NCBI GenBank assembly: GCA_002050125.1
Contig: MWTA01000074.1
Location: 1-60,386 of the forward strand
Origin: Anaerolineae bacterium UTCFX2
GTDB lineage: Bacteria; Chloroflexota; Anaerolineae; Anaerolineales; UBA4823
Direction of reading: 5' to 3'
DNA length: 60,386 bases
Each line of letters begins with the position of its first letter. The first letter of the stretch is position 1. The position numbers and the translations under genes were made by a program. Under the pieces are notes generated by a model that had not been told where the DNA came from, ran no database searches, and saw only the letters and a list, made by a program, of their open reading frames with translations. This document shows, piece by piece, positions 8,362 through 16,653 of this stretch.

Positions 8362-9360
8362 TTGACTAGCCCGCGATGGCTGTTGATTTTGATCGTCCTC
8401 TTTCCCGGGCTGAGCGCCTGCGCGAAAGACGTACATCAGGTCTGGCAAAGCGAAGCCAGGGCGCCCGAGGCGCCTGAAATCCTGGCGCCGGTGGATACGG
8501 ACGCCCTGCTGTCCACCCCCTCCGCCAGCCCAACCCGTGCCCCAACGCTCACTGCTACCCAGCTTGTTTCGCCAACCTCTTCGCCTGGGCGCGCGACTTC
8601 CCTGCCGGCTTCCCCTTCCCCCACCCAGACTGCCGCGCCGCGCGCGCCAGCCTGTCTGGAGCAGGGCGGGCGCATCGTCCACGGCAGTCTGGAAACCAAA
8701 CTGCTGCGCTATCCGCTGGTTTACCGCATCTACCTACCGCCCTGCTACCACGAGTCCATCACCGAGCGCTACCCCGTGCTTTATCTGATCCATGGGCAGG
8801 GCTTCACGGATGAGCAGTGGGACCGCATCGGCGCGGACGAGACTGCCGACCGGCTGATTGCTTCCGGCGAGATCCCGCCCCTGATCATCGTGATGCCTTA
8901 CGAGCGTTATGGCGGCGAGCCGCCCGAGAGCGGCTTCGCGCAAGCGTTTATCGAACAGCTTATTCCGCACATTGACGAAACTTACCGCACCCGCCCGACC
9001 GCTCAATATCGAGCTGTCGGCGGGCTCTCGCGCGGCGGCGGCTGGGCGATCCATTTCGGGCTGGCGTATTGGAAAATGTTTCGGGCAATCGGCGCGCACA
9101 GCCCGGCGGTCTTTCACACCGACGCCCAAGCCATGCGCACTTATTTGGATACCATTCCCACGCTCTCTTTGCCCAGGATCTACATCGATATTGGCGATCG
9201 CGACCGGCCCGAGATTTTGCGCTCTGCCACCTGGTTCGAGGAGCTTCTGGATGAAAAAGACATTTCGCATGAATGGCATTTGTTCTCGGGCTACCACAAC
9301 GAAGCTTACTGGAGCGAGCACATGCCGTTGTATCTGAAATGGTACACCCAGGGCTGGTGA
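8362..9360 (+). CDS. Lipoprotein esterase, alpha/beta-hydrolase of the putative esterase (PF00756-like) type
   Basis: The start is TTG at 8362 with GGAG 4-5 bases upstream; it gives a clean lipoprotein signal with lipobox LSAC. A Pro/Thr/Ser-rich linker (about residues 45-95) is followed by an esterase-D/enterochelin-esterase-like domain: YPVLYLIHGQGFTDEQW, the nucleophile elbow GLSRG, and a late FSGYHNEAYW that supplies the expected histidine. The enzyme is predicted to be anchored outside the membrane, where it would cleave esters such as acetyl or feruloyl groups on glycans; the substrate is not determined. Confidence 0.75.
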   Translation: MTSPRWLLILIVLFPGLSACAKDVHQVWQSEARAPEAPEILAPVDTDALLSTPSASPTRAPTLTATQLVSPTSSPGRATSLPASPSPTQTAAPRAPACLEQGGRIVHGSLETKLLRYPLVYRIYLPPCYHESITERYPVLYLIHGQGFTDEQWDRIGADETADRLIASGEIPPLIIVMPYERYGGEPPESGFAQAFIEQLIPHIDETYRTRPTAQYRAVGGLSRGGGWAIHFGLAYWKMFRAIGAHSPAVFHTDAQAMRTYLDTIPTLSLPRIYIDIGDRDRPEILRSATWFEELLDEKDISHEWHLFSGYHNEAYWSEHMPLYLKWYTQGW

Positions 9361-9417
9361 ACCGCGCTGTCAGTATACGTGTAAACCAGCGCTGCGAGAC
9401 TATCGTTCGACCTATGG

Positions 9418-11187
9418 ATGGATCGTATCATCTATAACACTGTTAGCGAGGCTGAATTGAACGAACACCTACATGAAACACTGGCTCGAAAACTGCCGGC
9501 GGAGCCTATCGAATTCTGCGACTGGTCCTGGGCGCAGATCGAACCGCTCTTTGCCCTGCTCGAAGGGCAGTCGATCGACGCTGAAAATGTCACTCTCTGG
9601 CTGACGGATTGGTCGCATCTGTCGGGGTTGATCTACGAGACTTATCAGCGTTTGTACGTCGCCGTCACGGTGAACACGAACGACCCGGACGCCGAAGCGC
9701 GCTACAACCGTTATTTAGACGACATCTTTGTAAACGCTGAAGCGGCTGAGCAAAAACTGGGTAAGAAGCTGCTTGAGAGCGGGCTTCAACCAGCCGGCTT
9801 CGAGCTGCCCCTGCGCAATATACAAGCCGAAGTGGAGATCTTCAGTCCGGCGAACCTGCCCTTGCTGGCTGAGGAGCTGAAACTTAGTTCAAAGTACGAC
9901 AAGATCATCGGCGCGCAGACCGTGCAGTGGCAAACCAAGGAATTCACCCTGATCCAGCTCCAGTCGGTTCAGCGCCAGCCGGAGCGCGAGCTGCGCGAGG
10001 CTGCCTGGCGGCTTGAGATGCGCCGCTGGCTGGAAGACCGTCAAGCCATCAACGCGCTCTGGACGGAAATGTTCACAGTACGAACCCGCCTGGCTGCTAA
10101 CCTCGACCTGCCCGATTACCGGGCTTATCGTTGGAAGAAGATGCTGCGCTTCGATTACACTCCCCAGGATTGCGCGCAATTTCATGCCGCGATTGAAAAG
10201 GTCGTCGTTCCAGCTTCCCGGCATCTGTACGAGCGCCGGCGTTCGAAGCTGGGCGTAGATGAGCTGCATCCCTGGGATTTGCTGGTGGACCCCGGCAGCC
10301 GTCCGCCATTGCAGCCTTATGAACAGATAGAACAGCTCGAAGCCGGTGTGGCGCGCATCTTCGAGCGCGTCGACCCTCAATTGGGCGAATACTTTGCGAT
10401 CATGCGCCTTGAAAACCTGTTGGATCTGGAGAACCGCAAGGGTAAAGCGCCCGGCGGCTACTGCACCGATTTTCCGGTCTCGCAGCGACCGTTCATCTTG
10501 ATGAACGCGGTAGGGATCCATGATGATGTGCAGACATTGCTGCACGAGGGCGGGCATGCCTTTCACGTATTCGAGACCAATCATTTGCCTTATTTCCAGC
10601 AGAAACGCATCGCGCTCGAGTTTGCCGAAGTTGCCTCCATCGCAATGGAACTGCTTAGCGCGCCTTATCTGCCGCGCGGTCAGGGTGGGTTCTACACCGA
10701 GGCGGATGCAGCGCGGGCGCGCATCGAGTTTCTGGAAAGCTCCATCCTGTTTTGGCCTTACATGGCGGTCGTGGATGGCTTCCAGCACTGGGCTTATACG
10801 CACCCCTCGCAGGCTGTGGACCCGGCTGAATGCGACCGCCAGTGGGATGCTCTTTGGGAGCGCTTCATGACCGGGGTGGATTGGAGCGAGCTGGAGGTCG
10901 AACGGACGACCGGCTGGCAGCGCAAGCTGCATATCTTGCAGGAACCGTTTTACTACGTAGAATATGGTCTGGCTCAATTGGGCGCCTTTCAAATCTGGCA
11001 AAACGCCCTTCAGGATCAAGCCGGGGCTGTCGCCGCCTACCGCCGGGCGCTCGCCCTTGGCGGGACGGCTGCCGTGCCTCAGCTTTTCCAGGCTGCCGGC
11101 GTTCGTTTCGCATTCGATGCTGAGACCCTCCAGCGCGCCGTTGATCTTGGCTTGCGCACAATCGAGACGCTGGATTCGATTGCATAG
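9418..11187 (+). CDS. M3 family oligoendopeptidase
   Basis: This 589-residue protein has the zinc-binding motif HEGGHAFH near residue 376, followed by the family Glu in ALEFAEVASIAMELL, which identifies M3 metallopeptidases (PepF/thimet-like). It has no signal peptide, so it should cleave short peptides in the cytoplasm. Length is normal for the bacterial M3 group. It is followed by an aldo/keto reductase 30 bases downstream with its own strong ribosome site; the two may be co-transcribed without being functionally linked. Confidence 0.88.
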   Translation: MDRIIYNTVSEAELNEHLHETLARKLPAEPIEFCDWSWAQIEPLFALLEGQSIDAENVTLWLTDWSHLSGLIYETYQRLYVAVTVNTNDPDAEARYNRYLDDIFVNAEAAEQKLGKKLLESGLQPAGFELPLRNIQAEVEIFSPANLPLLAEELKLSSKYDKIIGAQTVQWQTKEFTLIQLQSVQRQPERELREAAWRLEMRRWLEDRQAINALWTEMFTVRTRLAANLDLPDYRAYRWKKMLRFDYTPQDCAQFHAAIEKVVVPASRHLYERRRSKLGVDELHPWDLLVDPGSRPPLQPYEQIEQLEAGVARIFERVDPQLGEYFAIMRLENLLDLENRKGKAPGGYCTDFPVSQRPFILMNAVGIHDDVQTLLHEGGHAFHVFETNHLPYFQQKRIALEFAEVASIAMELLSAPYLPRGQGGFYTEADAARARIEFLESSILFWPYMAVVDGFQHWAYTHPSQAVDPAECDRQWDALWERFMTGVDWSELEVERTTGWQRKLHILQEPFYYVEYGLAQLGAFQIWQNALQDQAGAVAAYRRALALGGTAAVPQLFQAAGVRFAFDAETLQRAVDLGLRTIETLDSIA

Positions 11188-11217
11188 ATTTCGTAGACCT
11201 ACGAAAGGAGCTGGCGC

Positions 11218-12198
11218 ATGGACTATATCAATCTCGGACGGACGGGGCTCAAAGTTTCGCGCATCTGCCTGGGCGCCATGAGCTATGGAACTCCCCAATG
11301 GCGCAGTTGGGTGCTGAACGAAGAGGACAGCCGACCGTTCTTCAAACGCGCCCTGGAACTGGGGATCAACTTCTTTGATACCGCCGATATGTATTCGCTC
11401 GGCGTAAGCGAAGAGGTGACCGGCCGCGCCCTGCACGATTATGCCCGGCGCGAAGAAGTGGTCATCGCGACCAAAGTCTTTCACCCCTTCGGCGATGGTC
11501 CAAACGAACGCGGTCTGTCGCGCCTGCATATTATGCGCTCAATTGACCAGTCGCTTCGCCGGCTCGGGGTGGATTATGTCGACCTCTACCAGATCCATCG
11601 TTATGATCCCGAAACCCCGCTGGAAGAGACGCTCGAAGCGCTGCACGATGTGGTGCGCGCCGGCAAGGCGCGCTATATTGGCGCATCCAGCATGTACGCC
11701 TGGCAGTTTGCCCGGGCGCTTTACCTGGCTGACCTGCACGGTTGGACGCGCTTTATCTCGATGCAGAACCATTACAACCTGCTCTATCGCGAAGAAGAAC
11801 GGGAGATGCTGCCGCTCTGCCGGCACGAAGGGGTGGGGGTGATTCCCTGGAGCCCGCTGGCGCGCGGTTTGCTGGCTGGGGCGCGCCGACTGGACGTTTC
11901 GGGTCAAACGCCGCGCTCGCAGAGCGACGATTTTATCCCGCACCTCTATGACGATCCATCTGACGACCAAATTGTCGGGCGGGTGGTCGAGCTGGCAAAC
12001 AGGCTCGCGGTTCAGCCGGCTCAGGTCGCGCTAGCCTGGCTGTTGAGCCGGCCCGGGGTCTGCGCGCCGATCATCGGCGCCACCCGCATGCATCATCTGG
12101 AGCAGGCTGTTGCGGCTTTACAGATCCAGCTCTCTGAGCCGGATATCGCCTTTCTGGAGGAGCGCTATCGTCCGCATGCAGTGCGCGGCCACAATTGA
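11218..12198 (+). CDS. Aldo/keto reductase
   Basis: The 326-residue protein has the AKR N-terminus YINLGRTGLKVSRICLGAM, the catalytic Asp/Tyr segment FFDTADMYSLGVSEE, the Lys in VVIATKVF, and the His in YQIHRYDPETPLEETLEAL. It is an NADPH-dependent oxidoreductase of the large voltage-gated K-channel beta/YajO-like subgroup. AAGGAG lies 6-7 bases before the ATG. Physiological substrates of this subgroup are usually unknown. Confidence 0.88.
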   Translation: MDYINLGRTGLKVSRICLGAMSYGTPQWRSWVLNEEDSRPFFKRALELGINFFDTADMYSLGVSEEVTGRALHDYARREEVVIATKVFHPFGDGPNERGLSRLHIMRSIDQSLRRLGVDYVDLYQIHRYDPETPLEETLEALHDVVRAGKARYIGASSMYAWQFARALYLADLHGWTRFISMQNHYNLLYREEEREMLPLCRHEGVGVIPWSPLARGLLAGARRLDVSGQTPRSQSDDFIPHLYDDPSDDQIVGRVVELANRLAVQPAQVALAWLLSRPGVCAPIIGATRMHHLEQAVAALQIQLSEPDIAFLEERYRPHAVRGHN

Positions 12199-12281
12199 CC
12201 TCGTCGTGCCCGACCGGCTGCGCGGTTTACGGGTTATTCGCGGCGTTATTTTTGATAGGCGTAAGCTGTGATTTCCGTCGC

Positions 12282-12310
12282 TTGACGCCAGTTAAGATTG
12301 CCTCTAGAAT
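12282..12310 (+). promoter_or_regulatory. Strong sigma-70-type promoter upstream of nucleotidyltransferase
   Basis: TTGACG (12282-12287), 17 bases, TAGAAT (12305-12310). The transcript would start near 12317 and have an AT-rich leader of about 80 nt containing TTTTCT twice. Confidence 0.7.
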
Positions 12311-12398
12311 CATTTTGAATGCGATGTGATCTTAGTTTTCTGCTAAGTTTTCTATGGGAAAATAACATGCGAGGCGGGTGAATCACGGGAGAAAATGT

Positions 12399-13412
12399 AT
12401 GAGCGTTGATACCTTAAAGGTGGTTATTCCGATGGCAGGATTGGGCACGCGCCTCCGACCGCACACCTGGAGCAAGCCCAAGCAGCTTGTCAGTGTGGCT
12501 GGCAAGACGGTCCTGGATCATGTCCTGGGCAGCCTGTCCACGCTGCCCGATCCACAAAACATCGAGCTGGTTTCGATTGTGGGGTATTTGGGCGATCAGA
12601 TTGAAGAGCACATCCGCCGCGAATATCCGCAGATCAATTCGCATTTCATCGTGCAGGAGAACCCGCGCGGCCAATCGCACGCGCTGAAGTTGGCGGAACA
12701 CGTGCTCGAAGGGCCGCTGCTGATCGTCTTTGCGGATACGCTGATTGAATCAGACCTCTCCTTTCTAAAAGATGAGTCAGCCGAGGCGGTGGTGTGGGTC
12801 AAGTCTGTCCCCGACCCGCGCCGCTTCGGCGTGGCAGAGGTTGGAGAGGATGGCTGTGTGCTGCGCTTGATCGAAAAGCCGTCCGATATGTCGAACAACC
12901 TGGCGATCGTCGGTTTCTATTACTTTCAGGATGCGCGGCGGCTGATGGCTGCCATCGATGAGCAAATGAAGCGCGATCTGCAGCTCAAAGGCGAATATTA
13001 TCTCGCGGATGCCGTCAATATCATGTTGGAGGGCGGGCTGCACATGCGCACCCAGTCCGTCGATGTCTGGCTGGACGCGGGAAACCCCGAAGCGCTGCTC
13101 GAGACCAACCGCTATCTGCTCCAGAAGGGTCAGGATAACACCGCCCAGGCGCTCGAGCGTCAGGACGTGGTAATTTACCCGCCCGTGTACATCCATCCAT
13201 CGGCTAAGGTGGAGGGCGCCATCCTCGGCCCGAACGTTTCGATCGGGGCAGGCTGCCACGTCAGGCAGTCCATCATCCGCGATTCGATCCTGGGTGACGA
13301 GGCTGAGACAAAAGGCGTGATCCTGGAAGGTTCCATACTGGGGCGCCGGGCGCGCCTCAAGCGCCGCGCGGGCGTGATAAACGCTGGCGATAACACCGAG
13401 GTAGTTTTCTGA
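12399..13412 (+). CDS. Sugar-phosphate nucleotidyltransferase with left-handed beta-helix tail
   Basis: The ATG at 12399 is preferred (GGGAG 7-8 bases upstream); a GTG at 12378 is the alternative. The N-terminal two-thirds is an NTP-transferase domain: PMAGLGTRLRPHTWSKPKQL holds the nucleotide-binding loop and catalytic Lys, and DVWLDAGNPEALLETNRYLL is typical of glucose-1-phosphate thymidylyl/uridylyltransferases. From about residue 265, hexapeptide-like repeats (IHPSAKVEGAILGPNVSIGA) form the beta-helix seen in GlmU and archaeal ST0452-like enzymes. It should make NDP-sugars for cell-surface glycans. No acetyltransferase activity can be claimed. Confidence 0.82.
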   Translation: MSVDTLKVVIPMAGLGTRLRPHTWSKPKQLVSVAGKTVLDHVLGSLSTLPDPQNIELVSIVGYLGDQIEEHIRREYPQINSHFIVQENPRGQSHALKLAEHVLEGPLLIVFADTLIESDLSFLKDESAEAVVWVKSVPDPRRFGVAEVGEDGCVLRLIEKPSDMSNNLAIVGFYYFQDARRLMAAIDEQMKRDLQLKGEYYLADAVNIMLEGGLHMRTQSVDVWLDAGNPEALLETNRYLLQKGQDNTAQALERQDVVIYPPVYIHPSAKVEGAILGPNVSIGAGCHVRQSIIRDSILGDEAETKGVILEGSILGRRARLKRRAGVINAGDNTEVVF

Positions 13413-13428
13413 TCTGGAGCGGCATTGC

Positions 13429-13674
13429 ATGTCAGGCATCATAACCCGCCTGGAATGTCGCTCGGAGATCGATTATCCGGGGCGTCCGCTTGCCATCCAC
13501 TGGCAGGGCTGCCGCAGGACGGTCAAGACAGTCCTGGCAGGCTGGCGCTCTCCGGACGGGACCGGTTATCGGGTCGTCACAGTGGATGGTGCAGTGTTCG
13601 ATTGTTGCTATTCCGTTGCGGGGCAAGCCTGGCGGGTCAGCGAGATCGAACAGTCTGCGCCTGAAAAAATCTAA
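13429..13674 (+). CDS. Small hypothetical protein (81 aa)
   Basis: The small open frame starts 16 bases after the nucleotidyltransferase, has a GGAG sequence upstream, and ends 11 bases before the next gene, so it sits inside an operon. The sequence is beta-strand-like (AIHWQGCRRTVKTVLAGWRS, then GYRVVTVDGAVFDCCYS) with a Cys pair near residue 60. I do not recognise it. The spacing and codon use match its neighbours, which supports a real gene. Confidence 0.6.
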   Translation: MSGIITRLECRSEIDYPGRPLAIHWQGCRRTVKTVLAGWRSPDGTGYRVVTVDGAVFDCCYSVAGQAWRVSEIEQSAPEKI

Positions 13675-13685
13675 AAGGAGCCGAA

Positions 13686-14849
13686 ATGACAAAACCCTAT
13701 CTCGCCCAGCGGGTAGCCACGCTCAAACCCTCTGGAATCCGCAAATTCTTTGACATCGTTGCCACGATGAAAGACGTGATCTCGCTCGGCATCGGAGAGC
13801 CGGATTTCGCGACCCCCGATTCGATCACCCAGGCTGGCATCGCCTCTTTGCAACGCGGCGAGACCCATTACACCTCCAACTCCGGCTTGCTGGAGCTGCG
13901 CCAGACCCTGGCTGCTCATCTGGAACGGCATCATGGCGTTTCCTACGACCCGGTCAGCGAGATTGTGATCACCGTGGGCGTCTCGGAAGCCCTCTATCTG
14001 GCGATGACTGCGATTTTGAACCCGGGCGAAGAAGTGCTGATCCCCACCCCGTGTTTTGTGGCTTACCAGCCGGAGGTCATTTTGGCAGGCGGGACGCCAG
14101 TCGAGATCCCCAGCCGGATGGAGGACAACTTCCAGCCCAACCTGGAAGCTCTGCGGGGGGCGGTGACGCCCCGCACCAAGGCGATCCTGATCGGCTATCC
14201 CAACAACCCCACCGGGGCGGTCGCCTCGCGCGATACCCTGCTCGAAGTGTTGAAAATCGCTGAAGAACATGATCTGGTCGTGATTTCGGACGAGATCTAC
14301 GACCGCCTGGTGTACGGCCCAGCCCATGTCAGTTTTGCCGCCCTGCCAGGCGCGCGCGAGCGCACCATTACGCTCGGCGGATTTTCAAAGGATTACGCCA
14401 TGACCGGCTGGCGCATTGGCTATGCCGCTGCCCCGGCTGAAATACTCCAGGGGCTGCTGCGCATTCATCAATTCACCATCATGTCGGCGCCAACCACTGC
14501 CCAGTCAGCCGCCCTCGTCGCCCTGCAAATCGGCGAGAGCTACGTCGAGGAGATGCGCGCCGAATACGACCGGCGCCGCAAACTCATCGTCGGTGGGTTG
14601 AACCGGCTTGGTCTGCCCACTTTCGAGCCGCTGGGCGCGTTCTACGCCTTCCCGAAAATTTCGCTCGCCGATATGGACGACGAGAGCTTTGCCCAGTTGT
14701 TGCTCGAAGAGGAGAGAGTGGCGGTTGTTCCGGGTTCCGCGTTTGGCGCCGGCGGCGAAGGCTTTGTGCGCTGTTCTTACGCAACCGCGTACGAGAAGAT
14801 CGAAGAAGCGCTGCATCGCATCGAGCGCTTCATGCACCGCCACGGGTAA
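13686..14849 (+). CDS. Class I/II aminotransferase (aspartate aminotransferase family)
   Basis: The 387-residue fold type I PLP enzyme has AAAGGAG 6 bases upstream. GIGEPDFATPDSITQAGIAS and YPNNPTGA are class I/II signatures, and GGFSKDYAMTGWRIGY holds the PLP lysine with the conserved downstream Arg. A C-terminal Arg (GFVRCSYATAYE) should bind the substrate alpha-carboxylate. It probably transfers amino groups between Asp, Ala or aromatic amino acids and 2-oxoglutarate. Its position ahead of a glutamate-type dehydrogenase fits nitrogen metabolism, but a separate promoter and terminator lie between the two genes. Confidence 0.87.
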   Translation: MTKPYLAQRVATLKPSGIRKFFDIVATMKDVISLGIGEPDFATPDSITQAGIASLQRGETHYTSNSGLLELRQTLAAHLERHHGVSYDPVSEIVITVGVSEALYLAMTAILNPGEEVLIPTPCFVAYQPEVILAGGTPVEIPSRMEDNFQPNLEALRGAVTPRTKAILIGYPNNPTGAVASRDTLLEVLKIAEEHDLVVISDEIYDRLVYGPAHVSFAALPGARERTITLGGFSKDYAMTGWRIGYAAAPAEILQGLLRIHQFTIMSAPTTAQSAALVALQIGESYVEEMRAEYDRRRKLIVGGLNRLGLPTFEPLGAFYAFPKISLADMDDESFAQLLLEEERVAVVPGSAFGAGGEGFVRCSYATAYEKIEEALHRIERFMHRHG

Positions 14850-14935
14850 GCCGCGCATTCGGATCGCGCCGCTGCGCCAGGCGGTTGGGTCAAAAAAAGG
14901 GAAGTAAATCACTTGGCGAAGGTGTTGCTTTTCCC

Positions 14936-14982
14936 TTGACGGTCTCTCCCCCTTCTGCTACCCTCTGCTTAGGAGCAGGGTA
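14936..14982 (+). promoter_or_regulatory. Promoter with overlapping inverted repeat upstream of glutamate dehydrogenase leader
   Basis: TTGACG (14936-14941), 17 bases, TACCCT (14959-14964). The -10 is also the left arm of a dyad: TACCCT (14959-14964) and AGGGTA (14977-14982), with CTGCT/AGCAG inside it. This could be a repressor operator over the start region or the first hairpin of the leader. Confidence 0.5.
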
Positions 14983-15024
14983 AGCGGTTATGAGTGGGTT
15001 AACCTGCATACGGCGGAAACATGC

Positions 15025-15061
15025 GGCGGGCGCCATACCGGGGTGCCCGCCTGTATTTTTT
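15025..15061 (+). terminator. Terminator in the leader of the dehydrogenase gene
   Basis: GGCGGGCGCC (15025-15034) pairs with GGTGCCCGCC (15042-15051), with one G-U pair. TGTATTTTTT follows, ending at 15061, 45 bases before the gene start. The T-run continues into CGAAAAAA, so the tail itself can pair. If the promoter at 14936 is real, this is an attenuator rather than a terminator for the upstream gene. Confidence 0.65.
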
Positions 15062-15106
15062 CGAAAAAACCGCATCCAACTAGACTTTGTTTAAGGAGAA
15101 ATGCGT

Positions 15107-16393
15107 ATGTCTGAAATGATCAATGCGTTTCAAATGGCTCAACGCCAGTTCGACCATGTAGCTGAGCAATTGAACCTCGACCCACAGGTTGCCGAGATCC
15201 TGCGCTGGCCGTCCCGAGAGTTCAAATTTGAGATCCCCATTCGCATGGACGACGGCTCGATCCGGCTGCTGTTTGGCTATCGCGTCCAGCACTGCGACGC
15301 TCGCGGTCCAGGCAAAGGCGGCATCCGCTTTCACCCCTCGGAGACGATGGATACGGTGCGCGCCCTGGCGATGTGGATGACCTGGAAGACCGCCGTAGCC
15401 GACATTCCACTTGGCGGCGGAAAAGGCGGCGTGCCGGTCGACCCGGCTACGCTGACCGTCAACGAAAAAGAGCGCCTCTGCCGCGGCTGGGTCCAGCAGA
15501 TGTGGCGCAACATCGGGCCGCGCCAGGACGTTCCGGCTCCCGATGTCGGCACCACCCCGCAGATGATGGGCTGGATGATGGACGAGTATTCCAAGATCGT
15601 CGGTCAATATACCCCCGGCGTGATTACAGGCAAGCCGGTTGGCGGAGGCGGTTCGCTCGGACGCAAGGAGGCGACTGGGTTCGGCGTAATCTACTCCGTG
15701 CGCGAAGCTATGAAGCACCTCAAGATCGACCCGCAGAAATCCACCGCCGCCATCCAGGGCTTTGGCAACGTTTCTCAGTACGCTGCCATCGGTTTTACCG
15801 ATCTGCTGGGCGGCAAAGTGATCTGCGTCTCCTATTGGGACCGTGATGACCGCGCGGCTTATACCGTCTCGCGCCAGGCTGGGGTCGATCCGCGCTTTCT
15901 TCAATCGATCACCGACCAGTACGGCTCGATCGATAAAAGCAAGGCTCGGGAAGCCGGCTATGTCATCGAGGATGCGGAGGCTTGGATCTCCAAGGACGTG
16001 GAAGTGCTGATCCCCGCCGCTCTCGAAGGTCAGGTCAATGCTGAAAGCGTCAAAAAGGTCAGCGACCGGGTGCGCATCGTCGCCGAGGGCGCCAACGGAC
16101 CCACCACCCCTGAAGCCGATGATGTCTTCAAAGCCAGCCCCATCTTCGTCATTCCAGATTTCCTCTGCAACGCGGGCGGGGTGACGGTTTCCTACTTCGA
16201 GGGCGTTCAAAACGACATGAATTACTATTGGACGCGCGAGGAAGCCCTCGATCGCCTCGACACCAAGATGACCCAGGCGTTCAGCGGCGTGCTCGAGATG
16301 TCCGAGAGCGAGAAAGTCTATATGCGCGATGCCGCTTACATGGTCGCCATCAAACGCGTCGTCACCGCGATGGAGCTGCGCGGCTGGATTTAA
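15107..16393 (+). CDS. gdhA: Glu/Leu/Phe/Val dehydrogenase (glutamate dehydrogenase type)
   Basis: The ATG at 15107 is preferred because AAGGAG lies 8 bases upstream; the ATG at 15101 is too close. The protein has about 428 residues. The glutamate dehydrogenase signature is clear: the substrate-binding RGPGKGGIRFHP, catalytic Lys in MTWKTAVADIPLGGGKGGV, and Rossmann motif IQGFGNVSQYAAI. It reversibly converts 2-oxoglutarate and ammonia to glutamate with NAD(P)H in the cytoplasm, linking amino-acid fermentation to central metabolism. The structured leader upstream suggests control by attenuation. Confidence 0.92.
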   Translation: MSEMINAFQMAQRQFDHVAEQLNLDPQVAEILRWPSREFKFEIPIRMDDGSIRLLFGYRVQHCDARGPGKGGIRFHPSETMDTVRALAMWMTWKTAVADIPLGGGKGGVPVDPATLTVNEKERLCRGWVQQMWRNIGPRQDVPAPDVGTTPQMMGWMMDEYSKIVGQYTPGVITGKPVGGGGSLGRKEATGFGVIYSVREAMKHLKIDPQKSTAAIQGFGNVSQYAAIGFTDLLGGKVICVSYWDRDDRAAYTVSRQAGVDPRFLQSITDQYGSIDKSKAREAGYVIEDAEAWISKDVEVLIPAALEGQVNAESVKKVSDRVRIVAEGANGPTTPEADDVFKASPIFVIPDFLCNAGGVTVSYFEGVQNDMNYYWTREEALDRLDTKMTQAFSGVLEMSESEKVYMRDAAYMVAIKRVVTAMELRGWI

Positions 16394-16432
16394 GCCTCCC
16401 AACCCGGCTCTTTGTGCTGCGTTTTCTAATCG

Positions 16433-16460
16433 ACAGGGTGTTTGGCTGCAAACACCCTGT
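16433..16460 (+). terminator. Strong hairpin after dehydrogenase gene
   Basis: ACAGGGTGTTTG (16433-16444) pairs perfectly with CAAACACCCTGT (16449-16460) across a GCTG loop. The following sequence is T-rich but interrupted (TATCGTTTCTGTT). Confidence 0.75.
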
Positions 16461-16480
16461 TATCGTTTCTGTTATCGTTT
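16457..16480 (+). repeat. Tandem 12-bp repeat overlapping the terminator
   Basis: CTGTTATCGTTT occurs twice head to tail at 16457-16468 and 16469-16480. The first copy overlaps the right arm of the hairpin, so the repeat probably arose by slippage in the terminator tail. Confidence 0.7.
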
Positions 16481-16653
16481 ATAATTTCGATATCAGTCAA
16501 TCACGGGTACGCTGAGGTTTTTTGAACTTCGGCGGGTTCGGTAGGATACCCCTGGCTGTATCTTCCCTGCGGGGGTGCAGCCTTGCGCGACAAACCTGGC
16601 TGGGTATCGTGTTTTTCTGGAAACTTACGTTAATCTAGGAGTGGACTGCCATT

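Noticed and set aside
15025-15061. Simple terminator of the upstream aminotransferase gene
   Set aside because: A promoter with good -35 and -10 lies between that gene and the hairpin, so it is better described as part of the dehydrogenase leader, although read-through from upstream would also stop here.
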